From JALGVA01 sp964617715 (lineage in GTDB: Bacteria; Armatimonadota; Zipacnadia; Zipacnadales; UBA5352), in NCBI GenBank assembly GCA_964617715.1, contig CAZTZN010000003.1, forward strand, positions 13,307 to 77,306: a stretch of 64,000 bases of DNA, given 5' to 3'. Both the position numbers and the translations under genes were made by a program. Below are positions 32,783-44,051 of this stretch, piece by piece. Each line of letters begins with the position of its first letter. Position 1 is the first letter of the stretch. The notes below the pieces were generated by a model. That model had not been told where the DNA came from. It saw only the letters and a program-made list of their open reading frames with translations, and did no database searches.

Positions 32783-35700
32783 CTACCGCGGCCACAGTGC
32801 GGTCACCGCGCCCGTTTGCGTGCCGATCACCACTGCCGGCCCGTCGGGTGTATGCAGTACCGTCATGCCACGAGCGGCGGGAGTGCCATCAACCGTCCGG
32901 GTCCGTACCACCTCGCCACGGGCATCCAGGGCCACGATCGTTCCGTCATCGCACCCGACCACCAGCCATTGCTCCCCATCCGCGGGTACCGCCGCCATGA
33001 CGTTGGGCGGGCTGGGCATCGGGCGCGCCCACTCCTTCTTCAGCTCGTGGTCGAGGGCCACGACCAGGCCACTGGAGGTCGCGGCCACGACCTCCATGGT
33101 CCCGTCGGCGTCGAGGTCGGCCACGACGAGGTCGCGCATGTTGCGCGTGGGGGCTCGTTCGCCCGGGCCGAAGCTCGCGTCGTAGAGCGGCGAGCCGGAG
33201 GCGTCCCAGACGGTCACGCGGTTCCACGACCCGTTGATCTCGCTGATGACCTCACGTGTGCCGTCGCCGTCGAGGTCCTCGTAGAACAGGTGGTAGCGGT
33301 TCAGCGACGACCAGCCGCCGACGTAGGTGTGCCCGGTGGGCACCGTGTTGAAGCCGCGCTGACCGGGGTTAAGGGTCTCGTTGTTGATGATGCCCACGCG
33401 ATGGCTGCCGTTGATACGCCGCGCCGCCAGCAGATTCAGGCTCTCGCCCGGCCCGTCGATGATCTGGAAGACGTGCGGGTCGCCCCAGAACTGCGGCATG
33501 CGGTGGACGAGCTGCCCCTTCTCGTCGAGAATCTCCAGGGTGCAGGCGCTGCCCACGAAGCACTGGCTCCTGCCATCGAGGAACACGCCCGTGTAGACGC
33601 CCCAGATCCCGGCGTGCGCGGGCGCCGACTTGAACCAGTAGTCCTTGGCCGCGCGGAACACCGCCGGGTCCATCTCCGAGACGAACACCCACTGGCGCTC
33701 CCCCGCGCGGTTGAAGGCGATAACCTGTTCGTCGGCGCAGCCCGCGATGACCAGCTCGTGTTCGTCCCACCACTGGATGTCGCGGATATCGCCATCGGTC
33801 TGTGCGGTCGCCACCAGTGTGCCGTCCGGCGCGAGGAAGGTGATGGTCTTGCCGCCGGCCGCGCACACGAGCTGCCCGCCGGCGCCGTCGGGAACCGTGA
33901 TGACCTCGCGTACCCCCTCGGCGACCTGCGCGCTCATCGCCACCGGCAGCTCCGGCACATCCGGCAGCGTGCCCGGCTGTTCCGCGGCGGCGGCCACGGC
34001 GCGGGCCTGCTCGCCCACGGAGCGCTTGTCCGCCAGCCAGCCGGACAGTGAGGCGAGCATCTCCGGCGCGGGCTTCACGCCCGCGATCTCGTGCTCACCG
34101 GCAGGCACCGTGAGCGCCATCAGACCGCCGGCGAGGACCTCGCACGCTGTGGGCTGTCCGTCCAGCGTGACCCCGCCCTCCGCCGCCCGGATCGCCAACC
34201 TCGTGTCGGCGACGGCGTGCACCGCCACTGTGCCCTCAGCGTAGTCCCACATCACCTTCACCGGCTCGGTCGCGGTCAGCAGTGGGGCGTCGGCCGCCAC
34301 GGTGGTCGCGCCCTGGGCGTACAGATGGTCGCTGGCGATGATGGCCAGCTCTGCGTTGGTGCCCTCGTAGTCGCCCGCCACCGCCACGGCCGGCCCAGGC
34401 AGGCCCAGCACCGCCGCGTTGTCGGCGATGCGCATGCACGCCAGGTGGTCCTCCGAGGGTACGGGCTCGGCGCCCACCAGTGAGAAGAAGGTCAGCGTCT
34501 GCCCTTCCTGCCCGGCGCCCACCCACTCGAGAGTGTGCACGCGGCCTTCCTGCCGGGCGCGGACCGGGTCACCGGGGAGGATGGCGTAGTTCACGCCGAC
34601 CTCCTCGGCCTCCGGCGCCTCATCGGGCTTGAGGCTGACGCCGCTGAGCGCGATGTATGAGGTGCTGCCGCTGCGTCCCCGCTCGACCACTTCGACGCGA
34701 AGTCGATGTTCGCCCGCTTCGAGCCGGTGGCGCCCCAGTGGCACACGCGCCGGCTGCGCCGTCGGCGCCCACGAGTCCCAGCGCTCGACCACGCGCTCAT
34801 CGTCGAGCGAGATCGCGAACACGCCGCGGTCCACGTACTGCAGGAAGTCGGCGTACACCTCACCCTCCAGCGGCTCGTCCAGGCTGAAGGTCATCTCCAG
34901 CCACTGTCCCGGCTCGGTGGCGCGCAGCAGCACCACGCCCAGGCTCTCGTGTTCGGCCACGAACTCCTCCGCTGAGGGTTGGCTCTCATGCGGGCTGTCC
35001 AGCGCGCGCCTGCTGATCCAGCCCACCGGCGTGTAGGGCCCGGCGGCGCTGCTCACGCCGATCCCGCCCAGGTCGCTGTCCCACTGCCCGCTCGGGACCT
35101 CCCACAGCGTCTGCACCTGGATATTGTCGCTGCTCTCGCGCATGGTCAACTCATCGACCACAAGCGCATACTTGCCCACCCTCTGCGCCAGCATCCGCCG
35201 CCAGTTGCAGTAGGCCGCACGCGGGACCTCACCCACGCACATCGCGACATCGCCCACCACGTCGCGGTCGCGCAGCGCACCATCCATGGCGATCTGCGGC
35301 TCCACCATGCCATCCACGCGCGTGAGCACCTGGTTTCGGTAGCCCTTGAGCAGCGTGGCGCCGCCGAGGCGCATCTCCAGGATCGCGAAGGTGTGGTACG
35401 GGTTACGCGACGCGCCGTTGTAGCCGTCGATCAGGATGAAGTCGCCGCTCGCGTCCGCCGCCGAGCGGAAGCTGCCGAACTGGAATGACTCGTCGAGCGG
35501 GAAGCCGTTGCCGCGGATGACCCACATGGGCCGGGGCATCGGGTGGATGCTCCAGTGCCCGACCATGTCCATGGGCAATTCGGGCTGCAGCTCGGGGCCG
35601 GGCCAGAACGATTGCCCGACGCGCGGCACGGTCAGGTCCACGCCGGTACGATTGCGGTACTCGAGCCACCGGCCATCGCCGGTGAGGTAGGCGGCCTGGT

Positions 35701-37525
35701 GCAGGAAGGTGATGGCGGCGGTGTTGAAGTCCATGTCGCCGTTCTTGCCCGTGGCTAGGATCTCCTGGCCCCGCAGCAGTTCGTCGAGAACGCCGCTCTC
35801 CTGCGCTCCGCGCCAGCCCGAGAGCATCATGAACGCGAGGATCGGTGCGTGGCCGGTGTTGTACCAGAACAGGTTGTCGGCCTCGCCGCGCACCCACGCA
35901 TGAGTCTCCAGTGGCTTGAAGGCCATCCGTGAACCGATCATCCCCTGCCGCCAGACCTGGTCGCCGTAGTCCCTGGCGAAGTAGCGCGACAGGCAGTAGA
36001 GCGAGATCGCCGACCACTGGCCGTGTCGCGAACCGACCGACTCAGGGGGCCTGGTCAGCCCGTAGACCCCCTCGCCCTTGCGCCAGTCGAGCTGTCGCGA
36101 GAACGCATTGGTGACCGCCAGCCGCTCTTCGTCGCTGAAGACGGGGCTCTCCTCGATGAGGTCCCAGAACAGGATCAGCATGTGCGCGTTGTAGTGGTAC
36201 GGGCCGGCCAGCGGATCGTCCTTGTTCTCAATGCGCTCGCCATCGATCTCGGTGATCTGCCGCTTGGCCTCATCGTCCGGGAAGGCCAGACGCAGGGCCT
36301 CGCGCGCGTGCCACTCGTCGCCGGTCATGTAGTAGGCGGCCATGTGTTTGGAGATGGAGTTCCAGCCGAAGTAGCCCACCGACCTGTAGCCCCGCGAGGC
36401 ATCCCAGGTCTCGATCTCGGCCGGATTGTGCGGGAACTCGATATCGGTCTCGATCTCCATGAGCCGGCCGATGGTCAATTCGCCGGGCCGGCCGCCCGCA
36501 TTTCTGAGGGCTCCGATCAGCCACTGCGCGGCTGCTTCGACGCCGAGGTCGTCACTGCCACCGACGAAGACGATGTTATGACCGTCCCCGAAGGGATTGT
36601 GGCAGGTGCGCACTACGTGCCCGCCCGGGCCGGGGTATTTCAGGTCGAGCAGCGTGTAGAAGCGGTTGTACAGCTCCTCGATCATCGCGTTGGTCGAGCG
36701 GTTCCCGATGCAGATGAAGTTGCGGTCAAGCTGCCCGTCATCTGCAGGCACGACCGCGATCTCGTCATCATCGCGCACGATTTCGGGCCGGACGTCCGTG
36801 ATGGCCTCGATGGCACGGGCGATTGCCTCGGACTGCGCGCGGTAGCGCTCGGGCGCGACGATGGTCACCCGCGCCTCCCCTTCGCGCACCAGGTCGGTCT
36901 GCAGGTGCAGGTCCTTGAGTTGCTCGTAGACCGGCGGCACGGGCTCCGGGGGAGGCGGTGGCGGCGGGGGGACTCCGCCGATAAGTTGCACAGCATCGAT
37001 GATGAATTTCGGCGTGGGCCCCTTGTGCGTGTAGTAGTAGACGCGAATCTCGGTTGTGTCCTCCGGAGCGACCCCGACCACCGAGATGCGCCGGAAGCGA
37101 TCGGTCGATGCCGACTCGAGCCCCACCTGCTCGTACTCGCCCGACGGCGAGAAGCGAAGCTGGATGTAGGCCCCACCGCCACCGCCGTCCTCGAGCGCCT
37201 TGACCATCGCCGACGCCTCGTAGGCGATGCCACCGGGGGCCTTGACGTCCTGGAAGATGCCGATCTCGGTGGTCGGATCGTCGTCGATGACGGCGAGGGC
37301 GTGGTCGCTCTCATAACCGGGCTCAACCAGCTCAAGCCGGGACTGGGGGCTCTCACCCGCGTACAGACTCCATCCGTTGGGCACGCCGAACCGGTCAAGC
37401 TCAGTCATGCCCTCCTCGAACGAGGGGTTCGTCCACAGGTTGTCCGTCGGCTCCTGCGCCTGTGCGTCGGTCATGATGATCATCGCGCTCCCCATGAGCG
37501 CCAGCACCACCAGACATCGTGTCAT
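32783..37525 (-). CDS. Very large exported multidomain protein, glycan-lyase-like core and beta-propeller
   Basis: 1580 residues from the ATG at 37525 (GGAGG eight bases before). Signal peptide ends 'TDAQAQ'. Residues about 25-180 look like a CBM4/9 sandwich ('NLWTNPSFEEG', 'AYIQLRFSPSGEY'); a proline linker of eight Pro follows near 186-195. Then a domain shared in style with GH20b/GH67 N-terminal domains ('HNIVFVGGSDDLGVEAAAQWL'). Residues about 380-650 are helical with paired Tyr/His motifs, as in alpha/alpha toroid lyases, followed by a sandwich like the heparinase C-terminus. The last 350 residues are repeated 'DLVVADLDADGTMEV' and 'LVVGCDDGTIVALDARGEV' blades, a FG-GAP/PQQ-like propeller. 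Its activity is inferred, not shown. Confidence 0.75.
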   Translation of the reverse strand: MTRCLVVLALMGSAMIIMTDAQAQEPTDNLWTNPSFEEGMTELDRFGVPNGWSLYAGESPQSRLELVEPGYESDHALAVIDDDPTTEIGIFQDVKAPGGIAYEASAMVKALEDGGGGGAYIQLRFSPSGEYEQVGLESASTDRFRRISVVGVAPEDTTEIRVYYYTHKGPTPKFIIDAVQLIGGVPPPPPPPPEPVPPVYEQLKDLHLQTDLVREGEARVTIVAPERYRAQSEAIARAIEAITDVRPEIVRDDDEIAVVPADDGQLDRNFICIGNRSTNAMIEELYNRFYTLLDLKYPGPGGHVVRTCHNPFGDGHNIVFVGGSDDLGVEAAAQWLIGALRNAGGRPGELTIGRLMEIETDIEFPHNPAEIETWDASRGYRSVGYFGWNSISKHMAAYYMTGDEWHAREALRLAFPDDEAKRQITEIDGERIENKDDPLAGPYHYNAHMLILFWDLIEESPVFSDEERLAVTNAFSRQLDWRKGEGVYGLTRPPESVGSRHGQWSAISLYCLSRYFARDYGDQVWRQGMIGSRMAFKPLETHAWVRGEADNLFWYNTGHAPILAFMMLSGWRGAQESGVLDELLRGQEILATGKNGDMDFNTAAITFLHQAAYLTGDGRWLEYRNRTGVDLTVPRVGQSFWPGPELQPELPMDMVGHWSIHPMPRPMWVIRGNGFPLDESFQFGSFRSAADASGDFILIDGYNGASRNPYHTFAILEMRLGGATLLKGYRNQVLTRVDGMVEPQIAMDGALRDRDVVGDVAMCVGEVPRAAYCNWRRMLAQRVGKYALVVDELTMRESSDNIQVQTLWEVPSGQWDSDLGGIGVSSAAGPYTPVGWISRRALDSPHESQPSAEEFVAEHESLGVVLLRATEPGQWLEMTFSLDEPLEGEVYADFLQYVDRGVFAISLDDERVVERWDSWAPTAQPARVPLGRHRLEAGEHRLRVEVVERGRSGSTSYIALSGVSLKPDEAPEAEEVGVNYAILPGDPVRARQEGRVHTLEWVGAGQEGQTLTFFSLVGAEPVPSEDHLACMRIADNAAVLGLPGPAVAVAGDYEGTNAELAIIASDHLYAQGATTVAADAPLLTATEPVKVMWDYAEGTVAVHAVADTRLAIRAAEGGVTLDGQPTACEVLAGGLMALTVPAGEHEIAGVKPAPEMLASLSGWLADKRSVGEQARAVAAAAEQPGTLPDVPELPVAMSAQVAEGVREVITVPDGAGGQLVCAAGGKTITFLAPDGTLVATAQTDGDIRDIQWWDEHELVIAGCADEQVIAFNRAGERQWVFVSEMDPAVFRAAKDYWFKSAPAHAGIWGVYTGVFLDGRSQCFVGSACTLEILDEKGQLVHRMPQFWGDPHVFQIIDGPGESLNLLAARRINGSHRVGIINNETLNPGQRGFNTVPTGHTYVGGWSSLNRYHLFYEDLDGDGTREVISEINGSWNRVTVWDASGSPLYDASFGPGERAPTRNMRDLVVADLDADGTMEVVAATSSGLVVALDHELKKEWARPMPSPPNVMAAVPADGEQWLVVGCDDGTIVALDARGEVVRTRTVDGTPAARGMTVLHTPDGPAVVIGTQTGAVTALWPR

Positions 37526-37573
37526 TGTGCCAGCCTCCGTTCGCATCATACGACGGTTCGCATCTCCGGCCGT

Positions 37574-40500
37574 TCACGGCCAGACGATCAGGTCGGGCAG
37601 CTCCATTATGTCGCGCAGCGATCCGGTGTCGTCGCCGGTCAGCGTCTTCCCGGCCATGCCGGCCTGCTGCAATGCCGCCGGGGAGTCGCTCGGGTCGCCG
37701 TCGAAGAAGTTCTGCGTCGGGAAGAACCGCCCCCAGTATTCGTAGCGTTCGTCGAGTGTAAACAGGAGAGCATCCACCGCCTGCGCCAGCATCTCCCGCG
37801 TGTGGGCGGTCGCATAGACCACATCGCCCTGGACACCGAAGGCGGCCGAGGCGTTCACGAGTTCGCCCCGCACGCCCGCCGGCAGGTCGTCGAGCAGACC
37901 GATCACGATCCGGCGGCCGTCGGGGGACTGTTCAGGCGTGACGATGGGCAGCCTGACCGTCCGTGGCTCGTCCACCGCCCAGCGGTGGTACTCGCGGAAG
38001 TACTCCTGCACCCGGAAAGCCAGGTCGCGCGTGTCACCGGCGGCCACCACGTTGCAGTTGGGCGTGCCGTCGGCCACGAATGGGAAGTTCAGCAGCGCAT
38101 CGCGATCCCCCTGCAGGGCGACGCGTGGCTGCCAGGTGACGCTGATCACATTATGGCCAGCTTCGAGGTCGGCCTGCACCGCCGGCCGCTGCCCGTAGTC
38201 CGTTACTGCGAACACGAGCGGTTCGGCGTTCACGGTTATTGCCGTCAGCACCCCGTCCGTCGGCAGCCACAGACTCACCGGAACGCGGGCCGCCTGCGCG
38301 CACTGCAGCTCGATGGTCATGCTTGAGGGCTCGCACTCGTGCAGGTCGGCCACCACGGCCGCGCGCAGCGCGGAGCCTCGCGGCATGGTCATCACCGCCC
38401 GGCAGGCCCGCACGTCTCGCGGCGGCACCGAAGCGTTGAGCCGAGTACCATCTGCGAACTCGGTGACGGTCTCGGCGCCATCCCATTGCATGAAGACCAG
38501 GTCATCCCCGCTGGCGACGTGTTCGGTGTCGATCACGATCGCGTCCTCAATGGGCTCGTACGTCTGGTTGCCGACGCCCAGGACCATGCCGAGACCCTCG
38601 CCGAAGCGGCTCATGAGCAGTTCGCCGCCGATTGGCTCGGCGCCGACCACCGGCTCCCAGCCCAGGTCGGCAACCTCGATGAGCATGGGCAGGGCCCGCA
38701 TGAGCTTCGGGATGCCGACCGCGAAGCGCGCGTTGGGGTAGCCACCGTAGTAGAGCGAGTGGATCAGGACATCATCGCGCAGGCGGCGGAAGGCGTCTAT
38801 GGTCTGCTGCGCGCCGAGCCGGTCCCACGGTATCCACGAGTACAGCTTCGGGTTGTAGGTGTTCCACCAGTTCCAGCCGATGCGGCCCGACAGCATACGC
38901 AGGCGCAGCATCCGCTCTCGGTAGCTCGGCCTGCTCATCGGATGGAACTCAAGCAGCGCGCAATCGGTGCGCACCGCGTCGGCGGACAGCGTCGGGAGTT
39001 TGAGGTTGGTGACCATGGCGGTGCGGTAGCCGCCGGTGTGCTGCCGACGCACCACGTCCATCTGCTGGGCGAAGCCGATGCCCTCGCCCACGAAGGCCAG
39101 ACCGTTGTCGAAGGTCGTACCGGGCGAACGGTCGGCGCTGGGGCCCCAGTGCGGAATGAAGCCGAAGACCGAGTCGAAGGCGATGCCTGCAGGCTCGAAG
39201 TCCCTGGCGATGCTCGGGATGGCGTCGCGGATGTAGTCGCCGTAGCTGTCCGCCCATGGGTAGGCGAACCAGCACGGGACCTGCTGGTAGTAGCCGTGGT
39301 ACTCGATCGGCTCGCTTCGGAAGTACGAGTCCGACCAGTACTGCTCCATCAGGCCCTTCTCGATGTTCTTGAGGTGCATGTAGTAGGCGACCGCAACGTC
39401 CGCCAGTTCCGCGTTGGTGCGCACCCACTGATGTATGTGCGCGCGCACCTCCGGCAGGCCCTGAGCGCTAAGTGACTTCTTCACCTCGCCCCGGCTGCGT
39501 GTCCACTCGCCCACCGACAGCTCGCTCACCGCCCACTCACCCGGCCGCGGCGCGGGCGCGTACCCCCACTCCCAGTGCCCGTGCATGCGGCGGATCAGGT
39601 CGCTCGCGAAGCGCTCATCGGTGGGGTCATTCCAGGAGCGGTAGAGCCCCCCGGCAGAGGCCTGATGGAAGCGCGGGTCGATGTCGCGCGGGCGGTCATA
39701 CAGCTCGGGGAACATCGCCCAGTACGCCTCAAAGGCGCCGCGCCAGCCGAGCCCGCCGTCGAAGGGAAAGGCGAGCACTTCGAAGCGCTCGGTCTCGCCC
39801 GGCGCGATGGCCAGGCGCGTGCCGATGGTCAGCTCGTGCCCTCCGCCGGCCACGGGACGGATGCCGCTGTGCAACTCGGTGTACCAGTCCAGCGGGTTGA
39901 ACGCCAGCGCGATGCCGATCTCGCCATCCCACGCGCAGGTCAACGGCAGCACCGCCGAGGTCCCGTGATAGCCGATGGGCGCAATGCCGATCTCGTGCGG
40001 TGTGAAGTGGAAGCTGTCGAACCATTGGAATGCGCCTTCGAAGGGCAGGGCGAACGGAAGCCGCAGGTCAATCCAGCGGTCGGCGTCTCCCGGATTGGTG
40101 ATCTCGAGCACGGCGGAGAGCACGTCACCCTCGCGACGGTCGGTCCGGATCTGCACGTCGAGTGCACCGTCTCCCAACGGCTGCGGCCCGTCGCCGGGCA
40201 CGACTGCCTCGATAGGATTGATGCCCCCGCCGGGCACGTTGACCCAGAACCTGCAGGCCTCCTCGCGCTCACCGGAGCCGAGTGGGTGATCATAGCTCAA
40301 CCAGACCACCGCGCCATCGAGTGCACTTCGGAGCCTGCGTGCGGCCCCCGGCGTGCCATCGGCCATCCACTCCGAGGCGCGCTGGAAGTCGGGCCCCATC
40401 TGCAGCATGACGTCGGCGCCGTTGGCGTCGCTGCGCCCGGTGGTGGGGTCGCCATCGGCGTCGATGTAGATGCTCACTATCTGGTCGCCGGCCAGCGCCT

Positions 40501-40783
40501 GCGCCAGTTCGACGCGCCACAGGTAGCGGTCGCCGCTGAGCCACGCGATCTGAACCGAGCGCACGGGGCCGTCGGTGGATGCGAACACTTCGGTCAGCCG
40601 GTCGAACGCGCCCTGCGGCAGGGACATCGCGCGCACAGGCTCGGGCAGGTCTTGTGCGTCGGCACATGGCATCGGCGTGTGGTCGAGCATCTCCGGACGC
40701 AGGTCGGCCGCGTGCGTGACCCTCGGTACGACGACTGCGAGCATGGCCGCTGCAACTATCAGGATCGCGCGGCGTCCCATCAT
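37574..40783 (-). CDS. Large exported protein, possible glycoside hydrolase-like barrel
   Basis: 1069 residues from the ATG at 40783 with AGGGG upstream; signal peptide 'MMGRRAILIVAAAMLAVVVP' then 'RVTHAA'. Residues about 60-210 form a DOMON-like or CBM9-like domain ('SIYIDADGDPTTGR'). Residues about 400-800 are rich in Trp/Tyr/His with strand-end motifs ('CWFAYPWADSYGDYI', 'GRIGWNWWNTYNP', 'SLYYGGYPNARF') as in TIM-barrel glycosidases, and a beta-sandwich part follows. The C-terminal 150 residues resemble the subdomain found in its neighbour at 32783 (VYATAHTREMLAQAVDALLF). I do not recognise a named family. It is 48 bases upstream of the other giant and likely co-transcribed. Confidence 0.7.
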   Translation of the reverse strand: MMGRRAILIVAAAMLAVVVPRVTHAADLRPEMLDHTPMPCADAQDLPEPVRAMSLPQGAFDRLTEVFASTDGPVRSVQIAWLSGDRYLWRVELAQALAGDQIVSIYIDADGDPTTGRSDANGADVMLQMGPDFQRASEWMADGTPGAARRLRSALDGAVVWLSYDHPLGSGEREEACRFWVNVPGGGINPIEAVVPGDGPQPLGDGALDVQIRTDRREGDVLSAVLEITNPGDADRWIDLRLPFALPFEGAFQWFDSFHFTPHEIGIAPIGYHGTSAVLPLTCAWDGEIGIALAFNPLDWYTELHSGIRPVAGGGHELTIGTRLAIAPGETERFEVLAFPFDGGLGWRGAFEAYWAMFPELYDRPRDIDPRFHQASAGGLYRSWNDPTDERFASDLIRRMHGHWEWGYAPAPRPGEWAVSELSVGEWTRSRGEVKKSLSAQGLPEVRAHIHQWVRTNAELADVAVAYYMHLKNIEKGLMEQYWSDSYFRSEPIEYHGYYQQVPCWFAYPWADSYGDYIRDAIPSIARDFEPAGIAFDSVFGFIPHWGPSADRSPGTTFDNGLAFVGEGIGFAQQMDVVRRQHTGGYRTAMVTNLKLPTLSADAVRTDCALLEFHPMSRPSYRERMLRLRMLSGRIGWNWWNTYNPKLYSWIPWDRLGAQQTIDAFRRLRDDVLIHSLYYGGYPNARFAVGIPKLMRALPMLIEVADLGWEPVVGAEPIGGELLMSRFGEGLGMVLGVGNQTYEPIEDAIVIDTEHVASGDDLVFMQWDGAETVTEFADGTRLNASVPPRDVRACRAVMTMPRGSALRAAVVADLHECEPSSMTIELQCAQAARVPVSLWLPTDGVLTAITVNAEPLVFAVTDYGQRPAVQADLEAGHNVISVTWQPRVALQGDRDALLNFPFVADGTPNCNVVAAGDTRDLAFRVQEYFREYHRWAVDEPRTVRLPIVTPEQSPDGRRIVIGLLDDLPAGVRGELVNASAAFGVQGDVVYATAHTREMLAQAVDALLFTLDERYEYWGRFFPTQNFFDGDPSDSPAALQQAGMAGKTLTGDDTGSLRDIMELPDLIVWP

Positions 40784-40890
40784 GGTCGTGCAGCCCCTTG
40801 GAAGAGTGCATGCCGCCGAAATGCGGCGGCACGTGAATGACACGGCTCTCATGGATGCTTCACCGGCGCCGGGCTGATACCTGCCCGGAT

Positions 40891-41604
40891 CTATCCATGC
40901 ATCGCACCCTGGTCCACCCACCACGTGAGTGTGCCGTTTTTGGGCCGGACCAGCGCCGCGGGGCAGTCGCCGCCCTCGAGCGCGCAGCGCAGCGCGGCGT
41001 GCTTGTCCGCACCGACGACCAGAAAATGCACCGCACGTGCGGCGTTGATGACCGGGAGCGTCAGGGTCAGGCGCTGCTTCGGCTCGGCCGGCGCCTCCGA
41101 CGCCAGCACCCATCGGTCGCGCTCCGCAAGCGCCGGGGAGCCCGGGAACAGTGACGCAGTGTGGCCGTCCGCGCCGAGGCCGAGCAGGATCACGTGGAAG
41201 ACGGGCTCGTCGCCCAACTCGTCGCGCAGTTGATTCTCATAGACCCGCGCCGCTTCATCAGGGCTGGGTTCGTCGGTCGGCATCGGGTGGACGTTGGCCG
41301 GGGGGATGGGCACCTTGTCGAGCAGCGTTTCGCGCGCCATGCGATAGTTGCTGTCCGGCCGGTCATGAGGCACGTAGCGCTCGTCCCCCCAGTACACGTG
41401 GATGCGTTCCCACGAGAGATCGGCGTGCTGCGCGGCGATGTACTCGTACACCCCGCGTGGTGTGCGGCCCCCGGCGAGAGCGAGGCTCGCCCGGCCGCTG
41501 AGCAGGCCGTCGCTGAGATCGCCGACGATGCTCTCGCCCGCCGCTTGATTCAGTTCGGCGAGTGTGTGGGATTGGTGCAACTGTACGGGCTTCACAGCGG
41601 ACAC
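40891..41604 (-). CDS. pgl: 6-phosphogluconolactonase
   Basis: 237 residues of the DevB/SOL type. It hydrolyses 6-phosphogluconolactone in the oxidative pentose phosphate pathway. Motifs: 'ALAGGRTPRGVYEYI', 'VYWGDERYVPHDRPDSNYRM', 'LLGLGADGHTASLFPGS'. It overlaps zwf by 13 bases and is the last gene of the tkt-gnd-zwf-pgl run, so the lactone product of Zwf is handled by the neighbouring gene. Confidence 0.94.
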   Translation of the reverse strand: MSAVKPVQLHQSHTLAELNQAAGESIVGDLSDGLLSGRASLALAGGRTPRGVYEYIAAQHADLSWERIHVYWGDERYVPHDRPDSNYRMARETLLDKVPIPPANVHPMPTDEPSPDEAARVYENQLRDELGDEPVFHVILLGLGADGHTASLFPGSPALAERDRWVLASEAPAEPKQRLTLTLPVINAARAVHFLVVGADKHAALRCALEGGDCPAALVRPKNGTLTWWVDQGAMHG

Positions 41605-43041
41605 GCCTCACCGCTGGGCGGCAGCAGGCGCTCGGCCTCGGCCGGCCCCATGGTGCCCGCCGCATACGGGTAGACCTGCCGGCGCGCCTCCAGTAGCGGC
41701 GTGTAGATGCGCCAGGAATGCTCGACTTCGTCGGCACGCACGAACAGCGTCTGATCGCCCTGGGCCACGTCCACCAGCAGCGTCTCGTAGGCCTCGGGCA
41801 GCTCGGGGAAGGCGTCCTCGTAGCGAAAGCGCAGGCTGTGGGTCTGCAGTCGCAGAGGTTCGTGCGGCTGCTTGATCTCGAAGTACAGGTCGAACCCCTC
41901 GTCGGGTTGCAGGGTGATGACCAGTGAGTTGGCGTGCACCGTCGCCTCCGGGTGCGCCTGGAAGATGGCCAGCGCCGGGCAGCGGAAGTGAATGGTGATC
42001 TGGGTCAGCTTCTCGGGAAGGCGCTTACCGGTGCGCAGCACAAAGGGCACACCCTGCCAGCGCCAGTTGGAGATGTACATGCGGATGGCGACGTAGGTCT
42101 CGGTGGTCGAACCCTCGGCCACGCCGTCTTCCTCGAGGTAGCCTGCGACCGGCTGCCCGGCGACCGTGCCTGCGGTGTATTGGCCCATCACGACCTGGCC
42201 GGGATCGATGGGCGCGAGCGAACGCAGCACCTTGACCTTCTCATCACGGATGGCGTCGGCGGCGAACTCAACCGGGATCTCCATCGCGGTCAGTGCCAGC
42301 AGTTGCGTCATGTGGTTCTGCACCACGTCGCGCAGGGCGCCTACACTGTCGTAGAACTCCCCCCGCCGGCCTACGCCCACGTCCTCGGCCACCAGAATCT
42401 CGACGGCGGCGACCCGATCGCGGTTCCACACCGATTCGAAGAGCATGTTGGCGAAGCGGAAGGTCAGCAGGTTCTGCACGGTCTCCTTGCCCAGGTAGTG
42501 GTCGATGCGGTATATCTGGTCCTCGTCGAAGTGCCGATGGATGCGTGCGTTGAGGTCCTGAGCGGACGCCAGGTCGTGGCCGAAGGGCTTCTCGATGACC
42601 ACGCGCGTCCACCCGCGGCTCTCATTGAGACCGGCATCGCCGAGCCGCTCGACGGTGTCGATGAACGCGCCCGGCGGGGTGGCCATGTAGAAGATGCGGT
42701 TGCCCGGCAGATCGTGCTCGCGCTCAAGCTCCTCAATGCGCTGCTTGAGGCGGCGGAAATCCTCGGGCTGCTGGTCGCCCACCGACTGGTAATGCAGGCA
42801 GTGATCGCACCAGCCACTGCCATCCGCGTCGATGGGCACTCCCGCCTCGTCCAGTGCCTCACGCGCCCACTCGCGGTAGCTCTGGTCGTCGAAGCCGGCG
42901 CGTCGGCCTGAAGCGAGCAGCACGACTCTGCCGTGCAGCGCGCCCCTCTCGGTCAGACGGCGCATGGCGGGCAGCAGCTTGCGCCGCATCAAGTCGCCGG
43001 TGCCACCGATGACCACCATCAGATGCCGTTCAAGCTCCTGC

Positions 43042-43049
<8 letters not shown>
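41592..43049 (-). CDS. zwf: Glucose-6-phosphate 1-dehydrogenase
   Basis: 485 residues, full length. Coenzyme motif 'IGGTGDLMRRKLLPA' (15 on), 'EKPFGHDL' (153-160) and active-site 'RIDHYLGKE' (181-189) with the catalytic histidine are all present. It oxidises glucose 6-phosphate with NAD(P)+. The ATG at 43049 has GAGGAACAGG before it; longer starts would add a non-conserved extension over gnd. It overlaps both neighbours, giving tight coupling with gnd and pgl. Confidence 0.95.
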
Positions 43050-43968
<919 letters not shown>

Positions 43969-44051
43969 CGCCACCGCTCCCTGCATTACACCTTCGTCTC
44001 GGGGTCGTTCGGAGGACGGCCCTTTCCGGCGCTCGCCCGTCGCTTCCGCCA

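Noticed and set aside
36023..38326. 767-codon open frame on the plus strand
   Set aside because: Antisense shadow of the two giant exported proteins; no signal, motif or ribosome site.
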